The notes beneath the pieces are model-generated. The model searched no databases. It had not been told where the DNA came from and worked only from the letters and a program-made list of their open reading frames with translations. The translations under genes and the position numbers were made by a program. From positions 408,900 to 472,899 of the forward strand of contig CACVBU010000757.1 in NCBI GenBank assembly GCA_902728285.1: a stretch of 64,000 nucleotides of DNA, written 5' to 3'. Below, one piece after another: positions 46,901 through 57,968 of the stretch (the first letter of the stretch is position 1; the number at the start of each line of letters is the position of its first letter). The DNA is from Clytia hemisphaerica. Its lineage: Eukaryota > Cnidaria > Hydrozoa > Leptothecata > Clytiidae.

Positions 46901-49900
46901 TTGTGAAATATTTAACTTTTTGAAAAGGTGCAATTTACGAAAAGTCAAAAAGGTGAAAATTTCAGAAAATTTTGACTTTTTTTCAAGTTTTAGCCCCTAA
47001 AATTGACGAAAGGGGGATTTTGAGCCCAAAAAATTGCTTGAAACTTGAAATTAGACCCCCTGCTGAGCAGAATTTGGCATTTTTCAGTTTCTGAGACGTC
47101 TTTGAAAATTAAAAATGCCGACTTTTGCTCTGCGGGGGGTCTAAAATTAGGAGAAAACCCCTTAAATGTGAAAAATAACCCTTTTCCAACCATTTTGAGG
47201 CATTTCCATTAGGTCAAAATCAATTTTTTGTGAAATATTTAACTTTTTGAAAAGGTGCAATTTACGAAAAGTCAAAAAGGTGAAAATTTCAGAAAATTTT
47301 GACTTTTTTTCAAGTTTTAGCCCCTAAAATTGACGAAAGGGGGATTTTGAGCCCAAAAAATTGCTTGAAACTTGAAATTAGACCCCCCGCTGAGCAGAAT
47401 TTGGCATTTTTCAGTTTCTGAGACAATCCGTGCCATAATATATTTGCACTTTTGGCTAATTTACCATTTTTCGAAAATTGAAGTTCGAGCGAGAATGTCA
47501 ATTTTAGGCCCTCAACTTGATTTCATCGATTATTTCGATCTGGGAGGGATTTATTGGTTTCTAGGCTATATTTCAAGCCCTACTGGACCATTTTTGAACT
47601 TTTGGATCCTCAGATCCTAAGGTCCTAAGTCTTAAGTCTAGCGTTAAAACTCAGAGTTAAAACTCTACCCTTCGAACCTACTTTAGAGCACTTACAAATC
47701 GATTGTGGTTTCAAAACACCCCGGTGAATTTCCCTTTTGTGCCAAGTATTTTGTCCTTGATTGTGAGAAGAAGTGGGATGTAGATGGAAATAAAATAGTT
47801 TATTAGAAACTTCACCTCATTCCTCCGTTATTAGCCTCTTTTTGGTACCTTTTGAATATTTATTTATTTGTCTCTCTAGAGGAGGAGGAGGAGGAGGAGG
47901 AGGAGGAGGAGGAGGAGGTGAACCTTCCCTTAGCACAGGGAATAGGCCCTAACTTAACTTAGGGTTCACAGCGCTATGACAAATAAAAAGTATAGTAAAA
48001 ACGAAAACATTAAGTGCAAATGATAAACTAAATATAACTATCAATAACATTTTTCCATTCCACACGATTCAAAGCTTTCCCATACCACTCACATTTCAAT
48101 ATACCAACTTTATTCAAACTTTTGTAAACTCCACGCCCATACGTGAATTCAGGGGCCCCGCGTGGACGCCTTTCACTAACCCAGCATGTCAGCATCTTAC
48201 GGGGCAAACGATCAGAGGGCATTCGGGTTAGGTGCCCTACACGGCATATGGTGCGGACACAACGAGCATGAAAAACTCTCAACTTTCTATAAACAATTTC
48301 AGTAAGGCACCAGTGCTCAGAGCCATATAACAAAATCGCCAGAACAAGGCCTTCGTAGACAGATTTTTTTGCTGCGAACGAAACATTAGTAGAACGGAAT
48401 AAACAATTTCTCAAAGCTCCAAACGCACTGCTGGCTGCTTTTATTCTCGACTCGACGTCAAGGGTATCTTTACAATCACGCGATAGGATTGACCCCAGGT
48501 AACAGAAACGATCGACGATCGGCATATGGGAAGCATCATCGATTTTGACATTACTAAGATTCGTATTATCGAAAGACAGGGGATCAGTATAGGTTTGGTT
48601 CGGAGCAGAAACAAACAAAATTTCAGATTTAGAACCTTTCTCTTCGGTACCAACATGGATTTCTAGACCGAATCTTAGAAAATGCTTGACTAGTGGTGGA
48701 AGGTAGGTTTCGACAGAGCTTCTTGATGTGAATAGAACTCCGGTGTCGTCAGCATACTCAGAGTCCGGTAACGAAAACTGTTCACATTTTTTAGTTGAAG
48801 GTCGTCTACCGGTTAGGATATCGTCAAACTTGGTGTGAAAGATACAGACTTCTCGTGTGTGAGTGGTTCTCCAAGACATCATTACAGCAGCAAGGTAGAA
48901 AATGAAAAGGAGTGGGACCCAGTATATCACCCTGTTTGACACCAATTATACTTTCGATCCTTTTAGTGATGTCATTTACAACAAACTTAACTTCCACATT
49001 TGCGTGAAGTGATTTAAGCAGACGTACAAGTTTATCAGGGACACCAAAAATATATAACACTTCCCAGAGAAGCTCGCTCGGTACTCGATCAAAGGCTTTG
49101 ACCAGGTCGAGAAATAATATCCAAGTCTCTTGGCCATGTTCCCTGCGCTTTTTCATTGCCATTTTTACTGTGAAGATCCCGTCAACACATCCACGCCCAG
49201 GACGAAAGCCGCACTGGGGTTCATGGTCAAGGGTTTCTACAATTGGGCTGAGTCTATTATGAAGGATGATAGCGATAATCTTGTAGGCAGATTCTAACAA
49301 CATGATCCCTCTGTAATTTCCCGGTAGGCTTAGGTCTCCTTTCTTTGGTAGAATCTTGAGAAGACCAGTTTCCCATTCAGAAGGGGGGTTTTCAGAGTCC
49401 CAAAAATTACGAACAATAGTTCTTAAAAAGGTAAAGGTAGATTCATTCTACGAGAGTGCTTTCCAGACTTGGGGAGTGATTCCAGAGTCACCAGGTGCTC
49501 GTTCCTTGAGGTTGCGAACGGCTTTCCGAATTTCATCATCATCCTTATCTGGCACCCGATGTAGAAATTTTCTTCCGACACGCTAAAGCTCTGAAGGTCG
49601 GGAAAATTTTCAACATCTGGAAGAAATACATTACGGAATTTCGCCTGACCGCGTAATTTTTTAGAAAAATGGGCCCGAGTGCAATTTGGACAGGGAAGGT
49701 GTCATGGCCGACAAAATTTGGGTCAGAAAAAACTTCAAAAGGTTTCACGAAATAAATTCAAATACAAAACCTTTTGGAGAAGGAATCATGCAAAATATTA
49801 TCATTCTTTTCACAAGGAGATCATGTAGAAATACTCAAATAAGTATTTTTCCTTCTTTAAACTTATCACAGAAGCAAAAACAAAATAGAAATAACATTGT

Positions 49901-52900
49901 ACACAAAAAAAGCCTCCTGAAAGAAGAGAAAAGTTATAATCATCATCTATAATAACACTAAAAGAAAAACTGAAGCTATAGAAAATGAATACTAACCCTC
50001 AATGAACACTTTTGTGAAGTTTGATAAAGATTCTATCCAAAAAACTTCAGTTCTGGAACACTGAAGTCGGTTTGTCGGTTGTCGGCCGGTGGACAACAGT
50101 TATATTTGGAGGACGGTCTAAGATAGATAACAACATGAAAGTTACTGATAAAAGCCTAAGCCCATAGGAACATACCTGCTTTAGTTTCTTTGGTCTTTGA
50201 ATGGTATAAAATTTGAGAAAGTGCAGAAAAATTCAGCCATCAAAACAAACAAAAACAAAAGTTATGATTATCAACTTTTCTGTGGTAGAAACACATTTTT
50301 TTGGGTTGGTGCACATACAGAAATTACACTGGATACTAAAACTAATATTTAGGGAGTGATAAGCACAGTTTAACTACAAAAAATCCATCAAAAGAAACCA
50401 AAAACAACCATAACAGCACACATTTTTTGAAAATTACATCAGCCATGTTGTTTGTAATTTTTGCCGACATACTCATGACGTGGTAACTAACGACAGTGAT
50501 TTGACGGTCTTTTTGAGGCGCCAGATCTCAAAAAAACAATTTTTGAGCGTTCAGCACGGCCCCGAAAATGAGGGCTAAACTTATGTCGGCACATCAATGG
50601 ATGACTACTATTTCTCTCCGATGGTATATTGGCCCGCTCCTTTAGAGCTTTAGCGTGGGCGGCCGCCAATATGCCATCGGAATATCAGATAATCATCATC
50701 CGGACGATGATCAATACCATTAACAGTCTCTTTGCGATCAAGAGAATTCAAAACAGAAGCATCAAATACGGGCGTTCTGCCATACAATTGTTGAAAATGA
50801 TCACGGAAGACAGTAGCGTTTTCTTCCGGTGATGTGCATATAGTGCCGTTTGGCTTTCTCATTGAGCGTTCATTACTGTTTTTAACTTTTGTTAGACCAG
50901 ATTTGATTTTATTCACTGTATCCCAAAATCGTTTTGTACCTTCTTTCGGGACACGGTTTAGTTCGTTGCATTGGGCTTGGATCCATTCATTTTTGGCTTT
51001 CGATACTGCCTTCTTTAGACGTTTACGGACGGTTTGTAATTTCTTAACGGTAGATCGCAGCGGACGGTCAATTTTTCTCATCAAAGCTTTGTTACGTTCA
51101 TCAATTAAAGGTAACAGTTTATCTTGGGCGGCTTGGAACCAGCCCGGTGAAGGTTTTCTAGCTCGGGGCAAGAGTTCATTAGAAGTTTTTATAATTGCTT
51201 CAGCAACCCTACTGTAGGTACTATTTTGAAGTTTGTTGTCATTGTCGTAAAGGGACTTGACTCTCAGACAAAAATTGTTCCTTTCATCTGGTATTTTCAA
51301 TCTAGAATAATCTAATTGGACAAGTCTTTGTCTTGGTACAGATTTCTTTTTCAGGCGAATAATGAAGCGTAGCTTACATTTGATTGCTATGTGATCAGAG
51401 TCAATTAGAGGTTCAGTAACACCAGCATCCATCACAAACTTGAAATTTTCTTTCTGAACAATGAAGTGATCAATTTGGTGTTTCAGTTTTGAGCGAGGAT
51501 GCGTCCAAGTTGCATAACTATTCTTACGGAAACAAGTGGTAGCTGCGAGTAGGTTGTTTATGGCAAGATATGACGAAAATCGTCTTCCAGAGTCATTGAT
51601 ATGTTCGATACCGAATTTTCCGATGGGGTAGTCTTCGTTCAACTGAGCGTTACATCCCATGCTAGAGTTTGTATCACTGCCGATTACCAAAATGTCTTTA
51701 GGTTTCTTTTTCGAAATGCAATCATCAAGTCCATCGAAGAAATTCTCCCATTCAATATCTGAAGCCATCCCAATAGGTGCATAACTTGAGATAACAAAAA
51801 CGCCTACATCGTTAGCATGTCTATCAGTTAACAAAAGTCTTACTGCGATAACTCTGGAGCTGATACGATGGATCTCACATCCAGCTGCTTTCCAGCAATC
51901 AACAGCTTTTGTGGATAGAACAATACCGACACCTTCGGAACCTCTGTTGTTAAGTTGCCGCTCCTTTCCGGAAAGTATAAGTTTATAATTGTTACAATCG
52001 ATAGCCTCTTTTCCAGTTATCCAGGTTTCCTGTAGACAGGCAACGAAAATGTTTCTATTTTTGAGTGATAGGGTTAGTTCCTCAACACGATCATTTGATT
52101 TCAAACCACGTACATTTTGGGATATCATTTGCACAACATTTGTTTTCGCTTTTTGTATTCGATGAATTGGCACAGGCGTTCGCGGCACGCCTGTGTCAGG
52201 AGCTTGTTGGTTCACCATTGCCATTGCGGAAGAACTTGGGCTCTTGCTGACAAATGACCTCTATAGACAAACCACTCCAGAATACATCACACCATCATCT
52301 TGATCTTTGTGGGTGTGGTGGTACCGCTCTTAGTGCGTCGGATTCCCACCACACCCTTTCTATTAGTTATCTTATTCACTAATTCTTAATGGAGTGAATT
52401 TTTTTATCTGTCTCTGTCTCTTATTCACTAATTCTTAATGGAGTGAATTTTTTTATCTGTCTCTCTAAAGAAGGGTAACTTTTTCACCAAAATTCTAAGG
52501 GTCGGTTTTTGCAGGTCCGGTCCACACATACCCAGCATCATCCAGCCCTAGTACCTCCCCCCCCCAAGCCCAATTATTTTCCTAAGCTGAGATATTAAAA
52601 AATATAAAAATATAAAAAATATTTTTAACATACAGACTTTGTGATGAGAGTGCTGCCCTTATCTCAGCTTTGGAAAGTAATTGGACAAAAAAAAAATTGG
52701 ATGCCTTTGCTTCGTTTTAGATTTTGTAACAGAAAGTGATTTTCTGGATCACGAGGCAGAGAAATCAACAAAACAAGTTCCCAAGAATAAGCAGCCAAGT
52801 GGGAAGGAGGTATACATAATACCCCTTCTAAGTTATTAAGCTCTCCCTCTTTTGAATTTTAAAGCAAAAATTTCTTGCATTTTTGGAAAATTTGATTCTC

Positions 52901-55900
52901 TATTTTAGAATTTGGGTGATACAAACTATGAACAGCACTTATAACTACATACTTCAATTAACTTTCAGTTTCACCCAATGCAAATGCAGTAGAATCTCCC
53001 CTCAAAATTTGAAGTTGTGAATATCTCAAATTATAAAGTCTGAAAGTGGAAGCTCAAACAATGATATTTTTCTTTCAGTGGAAAGCAAGAAAGACACAAA
53101 TGTCCATCTTGGAGACAGCTTCGTCAGATTTGTAAGATTCACTAGTTGAGATTGAATAGTATATTAAGAGAGAGAATCATGTTAGTTTTAATAAGATAAG
53201 AGTTTTAATAATAAGATATGATTTTTTAGTTAAAATTTCTAACAAATATCATTTTAGTAAGATATGATTTTTTAGTTAAAACTTCTAACAAATATCATTT
53301 TATTTCCAGACCTCCTCTCGCCAATATACAACAATCATCATCTCCATCTTCGACTCTGAGACACTCGGCATTATCAATGGCTAATCAAACTAATGCTCAG
53401 TAAGTTTCGTATTCTCAGTCTTTGATCTCTGATCACTCATTTCCTCACTGATTTCACTAAAATTTCCGCACTATCAAATGATCACTTAAGGGGGGGTTTC
53501 AGGGGGTACCCGATTCCGCAATTCCGCCAATTTTTTCTCCAATTTCCGTCAAACCGTCTTAAATTGAACCAAAATTCTGTCACCGAAAATTCCTTTGAAA
53601 TTCAATATTTTTGTCGAAAATTCCGCAAATTTGGAATATTTACCAATTCCGAAATTCCGCAATTTTTTTTGCTAAATTCTGTTTTTCCGCACTAAAATTG
53701 TCTGATTTTCCGTCTCCGTCAGAGAACCCAATTTCCGTAATTCCGTCTAAATTTTCGCCAAATTCCGCCACTCCGTCCGAAAAATATTCTTCCGTACTAA
53801 GCAGTCAAAAATGAATACATAATACAAACTAAATTTTCTAAATTGAATTTTTCTAAGGAATGGTCATCATAACAGCAGCGAGACAACAAGAACGTATACG
53901 TAAGTGTTACATTTTAACATGAACAATTATTTGCATTTGTTACTTCGTTGTAATAGAGAAAACAGTATTTGCTTTCAGGTCCTACAAATCCAGTCTCTCT
54001 GTTTGGCATGCAAATACTATTAAAAGTAAAGTTTAAAAAAGGCATAAAGGTCAATGTTCCTGAAATATAATGAATTTCTTTATGTTTATTTGTTCAATAT
54101 CAAAGTCAAAGTAGTCTGTGTTAGAAAAAATCAATCTCAACTTAACTTTCTTTTTAGGCAATTATCGTCTTCAAATCATGCTTTTGGAGGAAGTCAAACA
54201 TGGTCTGGGTTCTCACTCAAGTAAGTTTTCTCTCAATGACTTTCCATTTCATGGATTTTTATAAATACAAAACATTGTTTATTTTGCCTAAATTTTTCAG
54301 TCAAGCCAATTCTATTGTAATTTTTGAAATATTTTATGAAAAACATCAATGTGATTCATTTTTTGAATATTTTTTTAGCTCGAATCAACAAGTTTCTTCT
54401 ATTTCCAACAACCTTGTTCTACCATCAGTGTAAGTCCTTGACTTTCCATTTTATTGATTTTTATCAATACAAAACATTGTTTATTTTGCCTAAGTTTTTC
54501 AGTCAAGCCAATTCTGTTACAACCCTATAAATACCAGATCAAAGGGGTACTGTCAAATTAATGACTACTGTAATTTTAGAATTATTTTATGAAAAACATC
54601 AATGTGATTAATTTTTTGAATATTTTCATTTAGCTCGAATCAACAAGTTTCTTCGAACAACCTTGTTCTACCATCAGTGTAAGTCCTTGACTTTCCATTT
54701 CATTGATTTTTATCAATACAAAACATTGTTTATTTTCCCTAAGTTTTTCAGTCAAGCCAATTCTGTTACAACCCTATAAATACCAGATCAAAGGGGTACT
54801 GTCAAATTAATGACTACTGTAATTTTAGAAATATTTTATGAAAAACATCAATGTGATTAATTTTTTGAATATTTTTTTTAGCTCGAATCAACAAGTTTCT
54901 TCGAACAACCTTGTTCTACCATCAGTGTAAGTCCTTGACTTTCCATTTCATTGATTTTTATCAATACAAAACATTGTTTATTTTGCCTAAGTTTTTCAGT
55001 CAAGCCAATTCTGTTACAACCCTATAAATACCAGATCAAAGGGGTACTGTCAAATTAATGACTACTGTAATTTTAGAATTATTTTATGAAAAACATCAAT
55101 GTGATTAATTTTTTGAATATTTTCATTTAGCTCGAATCAACAAGTTTCTTCGAACAACCTTGTTCTACCATCAGTGTAAGTCCTTGACTTTCCATTTCAT
55201 TGATTTTTATCAATACAAAACATTGTTTATTTTCCCTAAGTTTTTCAGTCAAGCCAATTCTGTTACAACCCTATAAATACCAGATCAAAGGGGTACTGTC
55301 AAATTAATGACTACTGTAATTTTTGAAATATTTTATGAAAAACATCAATGTAATTCATTTTTTGAATATTTTCATTTAGCTCGAATCAACAAGTTTCTTC
55401 GAACAACCTTGTTCTACCATCAGGGGGGAGCGTACGGGGTTTCTGATTTCCGAAATTCCGAGCATTTTTGACCTGATTCCCGATATTCCGCAAAAATATT
55501 TCACTAATTCCGATACCGAATTTTTTTTCTGTAGATAATTTTCACCTAAGAAAAACCTTTGCTATACCCCCATAAAACCAGATACAGTACAACTATTACA
55601 CCATAATTCTAGTTTCAAATTAAACACGCTTTACAAAATTAATTAAAATCATCGAGTAAAATCAAATCAATTTAAAATTGGGTGAAGAACTGAGTTGTTT
55701 TTGATTGCACGACCGAATCTTGATGATCGACCAATCATAAAGAATGACGCTTGGTCTAAGCCTCAAATTTCCGAATTATCTTTGTGACCGTCCTCAGCTT
55801 CACTGCCTCCACTCTCAAGATCGTAAGAATCTTCGTGTTCCTTCTCATCTTTGTCTTTGGCAAAATTTGTGGGTTCCTTCTCAGGTTCATTTTATCTTTG

Positions 55901-57835
55901 TCACCAAATATCATCTTGATTTGAGTTCAGTGGTATCTGCAATTTCACTAATTTTGGTCGAATACAAATAGTGGGAAAGTGTACCCGTCTTAGCCATAGT
56001 TGTCTCTTGGCGGACTGTGCGTTGACGAACGGCACAAGTATATCTGTTTGCCCAGACTCGTAGTTTCTTTTCGTCGGTTTTGGAGATTGGGGTGACTTGA
56101 TCGTTTTTTCGTGGTAAAACACGAAAAAGTTCCTTGAAGTTTATCGAACTTTTCGATCATACCAGCTACCTTTCCTGCTGGTAAAATAGTGAGCCGACCA
56201 TGGGTACAAACGTTTAAGAGATTCTTTCACGGGCCTCATAAATTCACGCGAGTACTGTAGCTGGCTCATAAGCACTTGTTTTGTGTGTGTGTAGTTGAGT
56301 GGAAATGTTCTACCGAAAGCGTCATCATATACTCAACATGTAGTGCTTTTAAAATTAAACATGTGGGTGTTTTCTTTAAGTTTTTTTAAAGACCATTCAG
56401 AAGTGAGATAAATGATTTGGTCGGAACAAAACCATGAACACCAGTTAGGGAAGCCAGGGTTTCTATGTTAATTTTTAGGTTAATGCTGCAGATACCAATG
56501 TGCTGCCGTAGGAAGCATTTTCATATTGGGGGGGGGCTGAAGTTTAGTGACACCGCGAGGGCCAACCATGGTTTGGCCTGAGGGGGGAAATTTTGAAAAT
56601 TTGAGCTCTAGATTGCTTACTAATACACTCAAAACATGCACATAAAAGCCAATTATGACAAATTAAAAAAGAAAAACTTTGCATTTTGCAAAATAACCAT
56701 TTTTGTAAAAAATTATTGGGGGGGGGCATATCACCCCTTGCCCCCCCCCCCCAGTTGCTACGGCACTGGCCTCTGGAAGCGACTTCAGCTCATAATTTTC
56801 TGTGGAAAAGTGAAAAAATCTAGGTCATACCTGTCCTCGGTAATGTAAATAGATCGCCTCAATAATTTGTCTACCCTCTTATTCTTCTTCACCCTTTTAT
56901 TGAAGAGAGTAAAAAATTGTAATTAGATAGAGACCCTTGAGGCAGGCCCCTGCAATAAAAACAATCTTGACCTTGAAACCGAAGCTATATAGCTTATAGA
57001 ACTGGACTTTCAATCGTTTCGAATGATAGGTGATGATATGACTAAAAGTAAAATATTAACGCCTTATTATAAAAATGCTAAGTTTGAACTGAAAAAAACA
57101 AAAGATTTAGATTCGTTTACCTTTCTTTTCCTGAATAGAAAAGGCACGCATGTTTTTATTTGTTCATTTTCAATCTGGACTCGAAAGTTAAAAGCTTCAA
57201 ATTATGATTTACCTGAGCAACTAAATTTATAAAAGACAGCACGGCTACAAAAGGTCCGCGCAAGAAATAAGATTGTACTGTTGAGCAATCCATACCTACC
57301 TATACCCATCATATGTGCGCGCGAACGCCGCTAGCTTCTAGCGCGCGTTTGTGCTTGACGTCATTGATTCAAAAAGCGTCTTTTGTGGATAGAAATTATT
57401 TCCGAAGCACACAATCGGATACCGAAAAACCGAAACTAAAGCTCTTCAGACTGAATTTCCGCAGTAAAAATATGCATTTTTCCGGAACCGAAGTCCTTTT
57501 GGATTCCGAAATACCGGAGTGTTTTGACGTGATTACCGAAATTCCGCACAAAAATAGGCCCATTTCCGCAATACCGAAATCTCGTACGCCCCCCACTACG
57601 AGAGGCAACATAACAGTGAAGTCAGAAACAGAAGATGTTTTACGAAAAACTCATAAAAGGAATAAAAGTAAGGAAGCCTTACCGATAAAAACTGTGAATA
57701 ATCTGTTCGTGTAAGTTTCTTTCCTGTTCATCTAGAAAAGGCTGGTGATCACATTTAACGCAAAAGAAGAATTTTGCTTTCGAAGACCCGGTCGATGTTT
57801 CCTTTTCATTGTCAGTTTGATAGATTACAGTGAAC
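43934..57835 (+). CDS. uncharacterised C2H2-type protein with tandemly duplicated exons
   Basis: The first block (43934 to about 44190) has a zinc finger: YYCANCLAQFKRKYNAQRHF then KDSH (C-x2-C-x12-H-x4-H). Then come exons 44234-44332 (SQRKHAKRKIDE), 52721-52809 (DFVTESDFLDHEAEKS), 53079-53131, 53310-53399, 53858-53899, 54158-54220, 54379-54429, and three 45-base copies at 54634-54678, 54882-54926 and 55131-55175. A cut fifth copy starts at 55380. Phases match at every junction from 44332 on. A transposon sits at 55425-57596, after which an open stretch (ITVKSETEDVLRKTHKRNKS) continues to a donor at 57714. A short last exon near 57828 (LQ-stop) and AATAAA near 57846 are possible. The junction of the first block to 44234 is not in phase with any GT donor I can see, so the finger may belong to another isoform or gene. 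Basic/Ser/Asn-rich; a nuclear role is an inference. Confidence 0.62.
44421..47765 (+). repeat. 665-bp satellite array inside an intron
   Basis: Full units 44421-45085 and 45086-45750; a third (45751-47097) holds a 682-base foldback insertion. 47098-47424 and 47425-47765 together make one monomer in permuted order. The unit contains CCGTGCCATAATATATTTGC, TTCTAGGCTATATTTCAAGC and GATCCTAAGGTCCTAAGTCT. Open frames of about 60-80 codons recur in each unit but have no coding character. Confidence 0.92.
45776..46457. mobile_element. 682-bp foldback element in the satellite
   Basis: The ends are CTCAGGTAAGTTATGGCATG and its inverse, and the arms pair over about 300 bases with minor changes. It interrupts GCACTTTTGGC of a satellite unit, with two extra T at the junction (possible TT duplication). 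CTGACGTCAG occurs in both arms. Confidence 0.88.
47877..47920. repeat. (GGA)n microsatellite
   Basis: About 13 GGA units. On the minus strand it follows the end of the RTE-like LINE, so it may be that element's 3' simple-repeat tail. Confidence 0.9.
48028..49575 (-). pseudogene. RTE-like LINE reverse transcriptase
   Basis: From about 49540 the minus strand reads DKDDDEIRKAVRNLKERAPG ... (one stop) ... KKGDLSLPGNYRGIMLLESA, then 49303-48824 with GFRPGRGCVD, motif A FLDLVKAFDRVP and motif B GVKQGDILGP. After a frameshift near 48870, 48945-48028 carries motif C YADDTGVLF, FCYLGSIL, the thumb, and a C-terminus ending VIDSYI. Domain order and wording match RTE-clade elements. The stop and frameshift make this copy inactive. 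The upstream endonuclease half (50650-52224) is separated by an insertion. Confidence 0.8.
49579..50657. mobile_element. probable insertion inside the RTE-like LINE (CACGCTAAAGCTCT ends)
   Basis: The sequence between the endonuclease ORF and the RT domain is bounded by CACGCTAAAGCTCT and its inverse. It shows no LINE-like frame. No target duplication was found. The same 12-base core also occurs at 32583-32594, which may be coincidence. Confidence 0.45.
50650..52224 (-). CDS. RTE-like LINE, AP-endonuclease ORF (524 codons)
   Basis: Open for 524 codons. Endonuclease signatures: QNVRGLKSNDRVEEL, CLQETWI (catalytic Glu), VFVISSYAP, VIGSDTNSSMG (usually GDFN/GDWN), ATWTHPRSKLKHQIDHF and SDHIAIKCKL (catalytic Asp/His). 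The tail is a helical linker (DKLLPLIDERNKALMRKIDR ... RFWDTVNKIKSG) that normally leads into the RT. The frame runs into unrelated sequence (RWHIGGRPR-stop) at the insertion border. The protein family is annotated in many genomes as craniofacial development protein 2-like, a misnomer for RTE endonuclease. Confidence 0.85.
   Translation of the reverse strand: MAMVNQQAPDTGVPRTPVPIHRIQKAKTNVVQMISQNVRGLKSNDRVEELTLSLKNRNIFVACLQETWITGKEAIDCNNYKLILSGKERQLNNRGSEGVGIVLSTKAVDCWKAAGCEIHRISSRVIAVRLLLTDRHANDVGVFVISSYAPIGMASDIEWENFFDGLDDCISKKKPKDILVIGSDTNSSMGCNAQLNEDYPIGKFGIEHINDSGRRFSSYLAINNLLAATTCFRKNSYATWTHPRSKLKHQIDHFIVQKENFKFVMDAGVTEPLIDSDHIAIKCKLRFIIRLKKKSVPRQRLVQLDYSRLKIPDERNNFCLRVKSLYDNDNKLQNSTYSRVAEAIIKTSNELLPRARKPSPGWFQAAQDKLLPLIDERNKALMRKIDRPLRSTVKKLQTVRKRLKKAVSKAKNEWIQAQCNELNRVPKEGTKRFWDTVNKIKSGLTKVKNSNERSMRKPNGTICTSPEENATVFRDHFQQLYGRTPVFDASVLNSLDRKETVNGIDHRPDDDYLIFRWHIGGRPR
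52305..52475. repeat. hairpin and 51-bp tandem duplication upstream of the LINE
   Basis: GGGTGTGGTGG at about 52309 pairs with CCACCACACCC at about 52347. Next, TCTTATTCACTAATTCTTAA-TGGAGTGAATTTTTTTATCT is repeated twice between 52370 and 52470. Confidence 0.75.
53490..53805. repeat. TTCCG-word-rich repeat
   Basis: Dense AATTCCG, TTTCCGTC and ATTCCGCAA words, starting GGGGGGTTTCAGGGGGTACC. The vocabulary matches the ends of the 2.17-kb transposon, so this may be a decayed end of a related element. It lies in an intron of the zinc-finger gene. Confidence 0.5.
54379..55423 (+). repeat. tandem ~249-bp exon-plus-intron duplication (5 copies)
   Basis: Exon starts at 54379, 54634, 54882, 55131 and 55380. 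Each unit has intron, acceptor (TTTAG), a 45-base exon reading SNQQVSSNNLVLPS (51 bases in the first copy) and donor GTAAGTCC. Exons are phase 2-2 symmetrical, so any number can be skipped or added in frame. The fifth exon is cut before its donor by the transposon. Confidence 0.92.
55425..57596. mobile_element. 2.17-kb DNA transposon, copy 2
   Basis: Almost base-for-base identical to 4682-6852, including the nested MITE and the same broken ORF remnants; visible differences are a few bases and poly-G/C lengths. The left flank CCATCAGG and right flank TACGAGAG do not match, so no target duplication is left. It sits at the end of the fifth duplicated exon. Confidence 0.88.
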
Positions 57836-57968
57836 CTTAAATGAAAAATAAAACAACTTTAACTATGGCCCACGTCTGGATGCTTGAATACAAAATATAC
57901 ATTTCTTTTTTAAATACAGTACGCATTTGGCAAGTGAAAATCTTATTACATAAAAATTACTATTTCCC

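Noticed and set aside
44619-47193. A 77-codon frame (MVGKGLFFTFKGF...) that recurs in each satellite unit
   Set aside because: It repeats only because the satellite repeats; no domain, no splice signals, and it breaks in the permuted unit.
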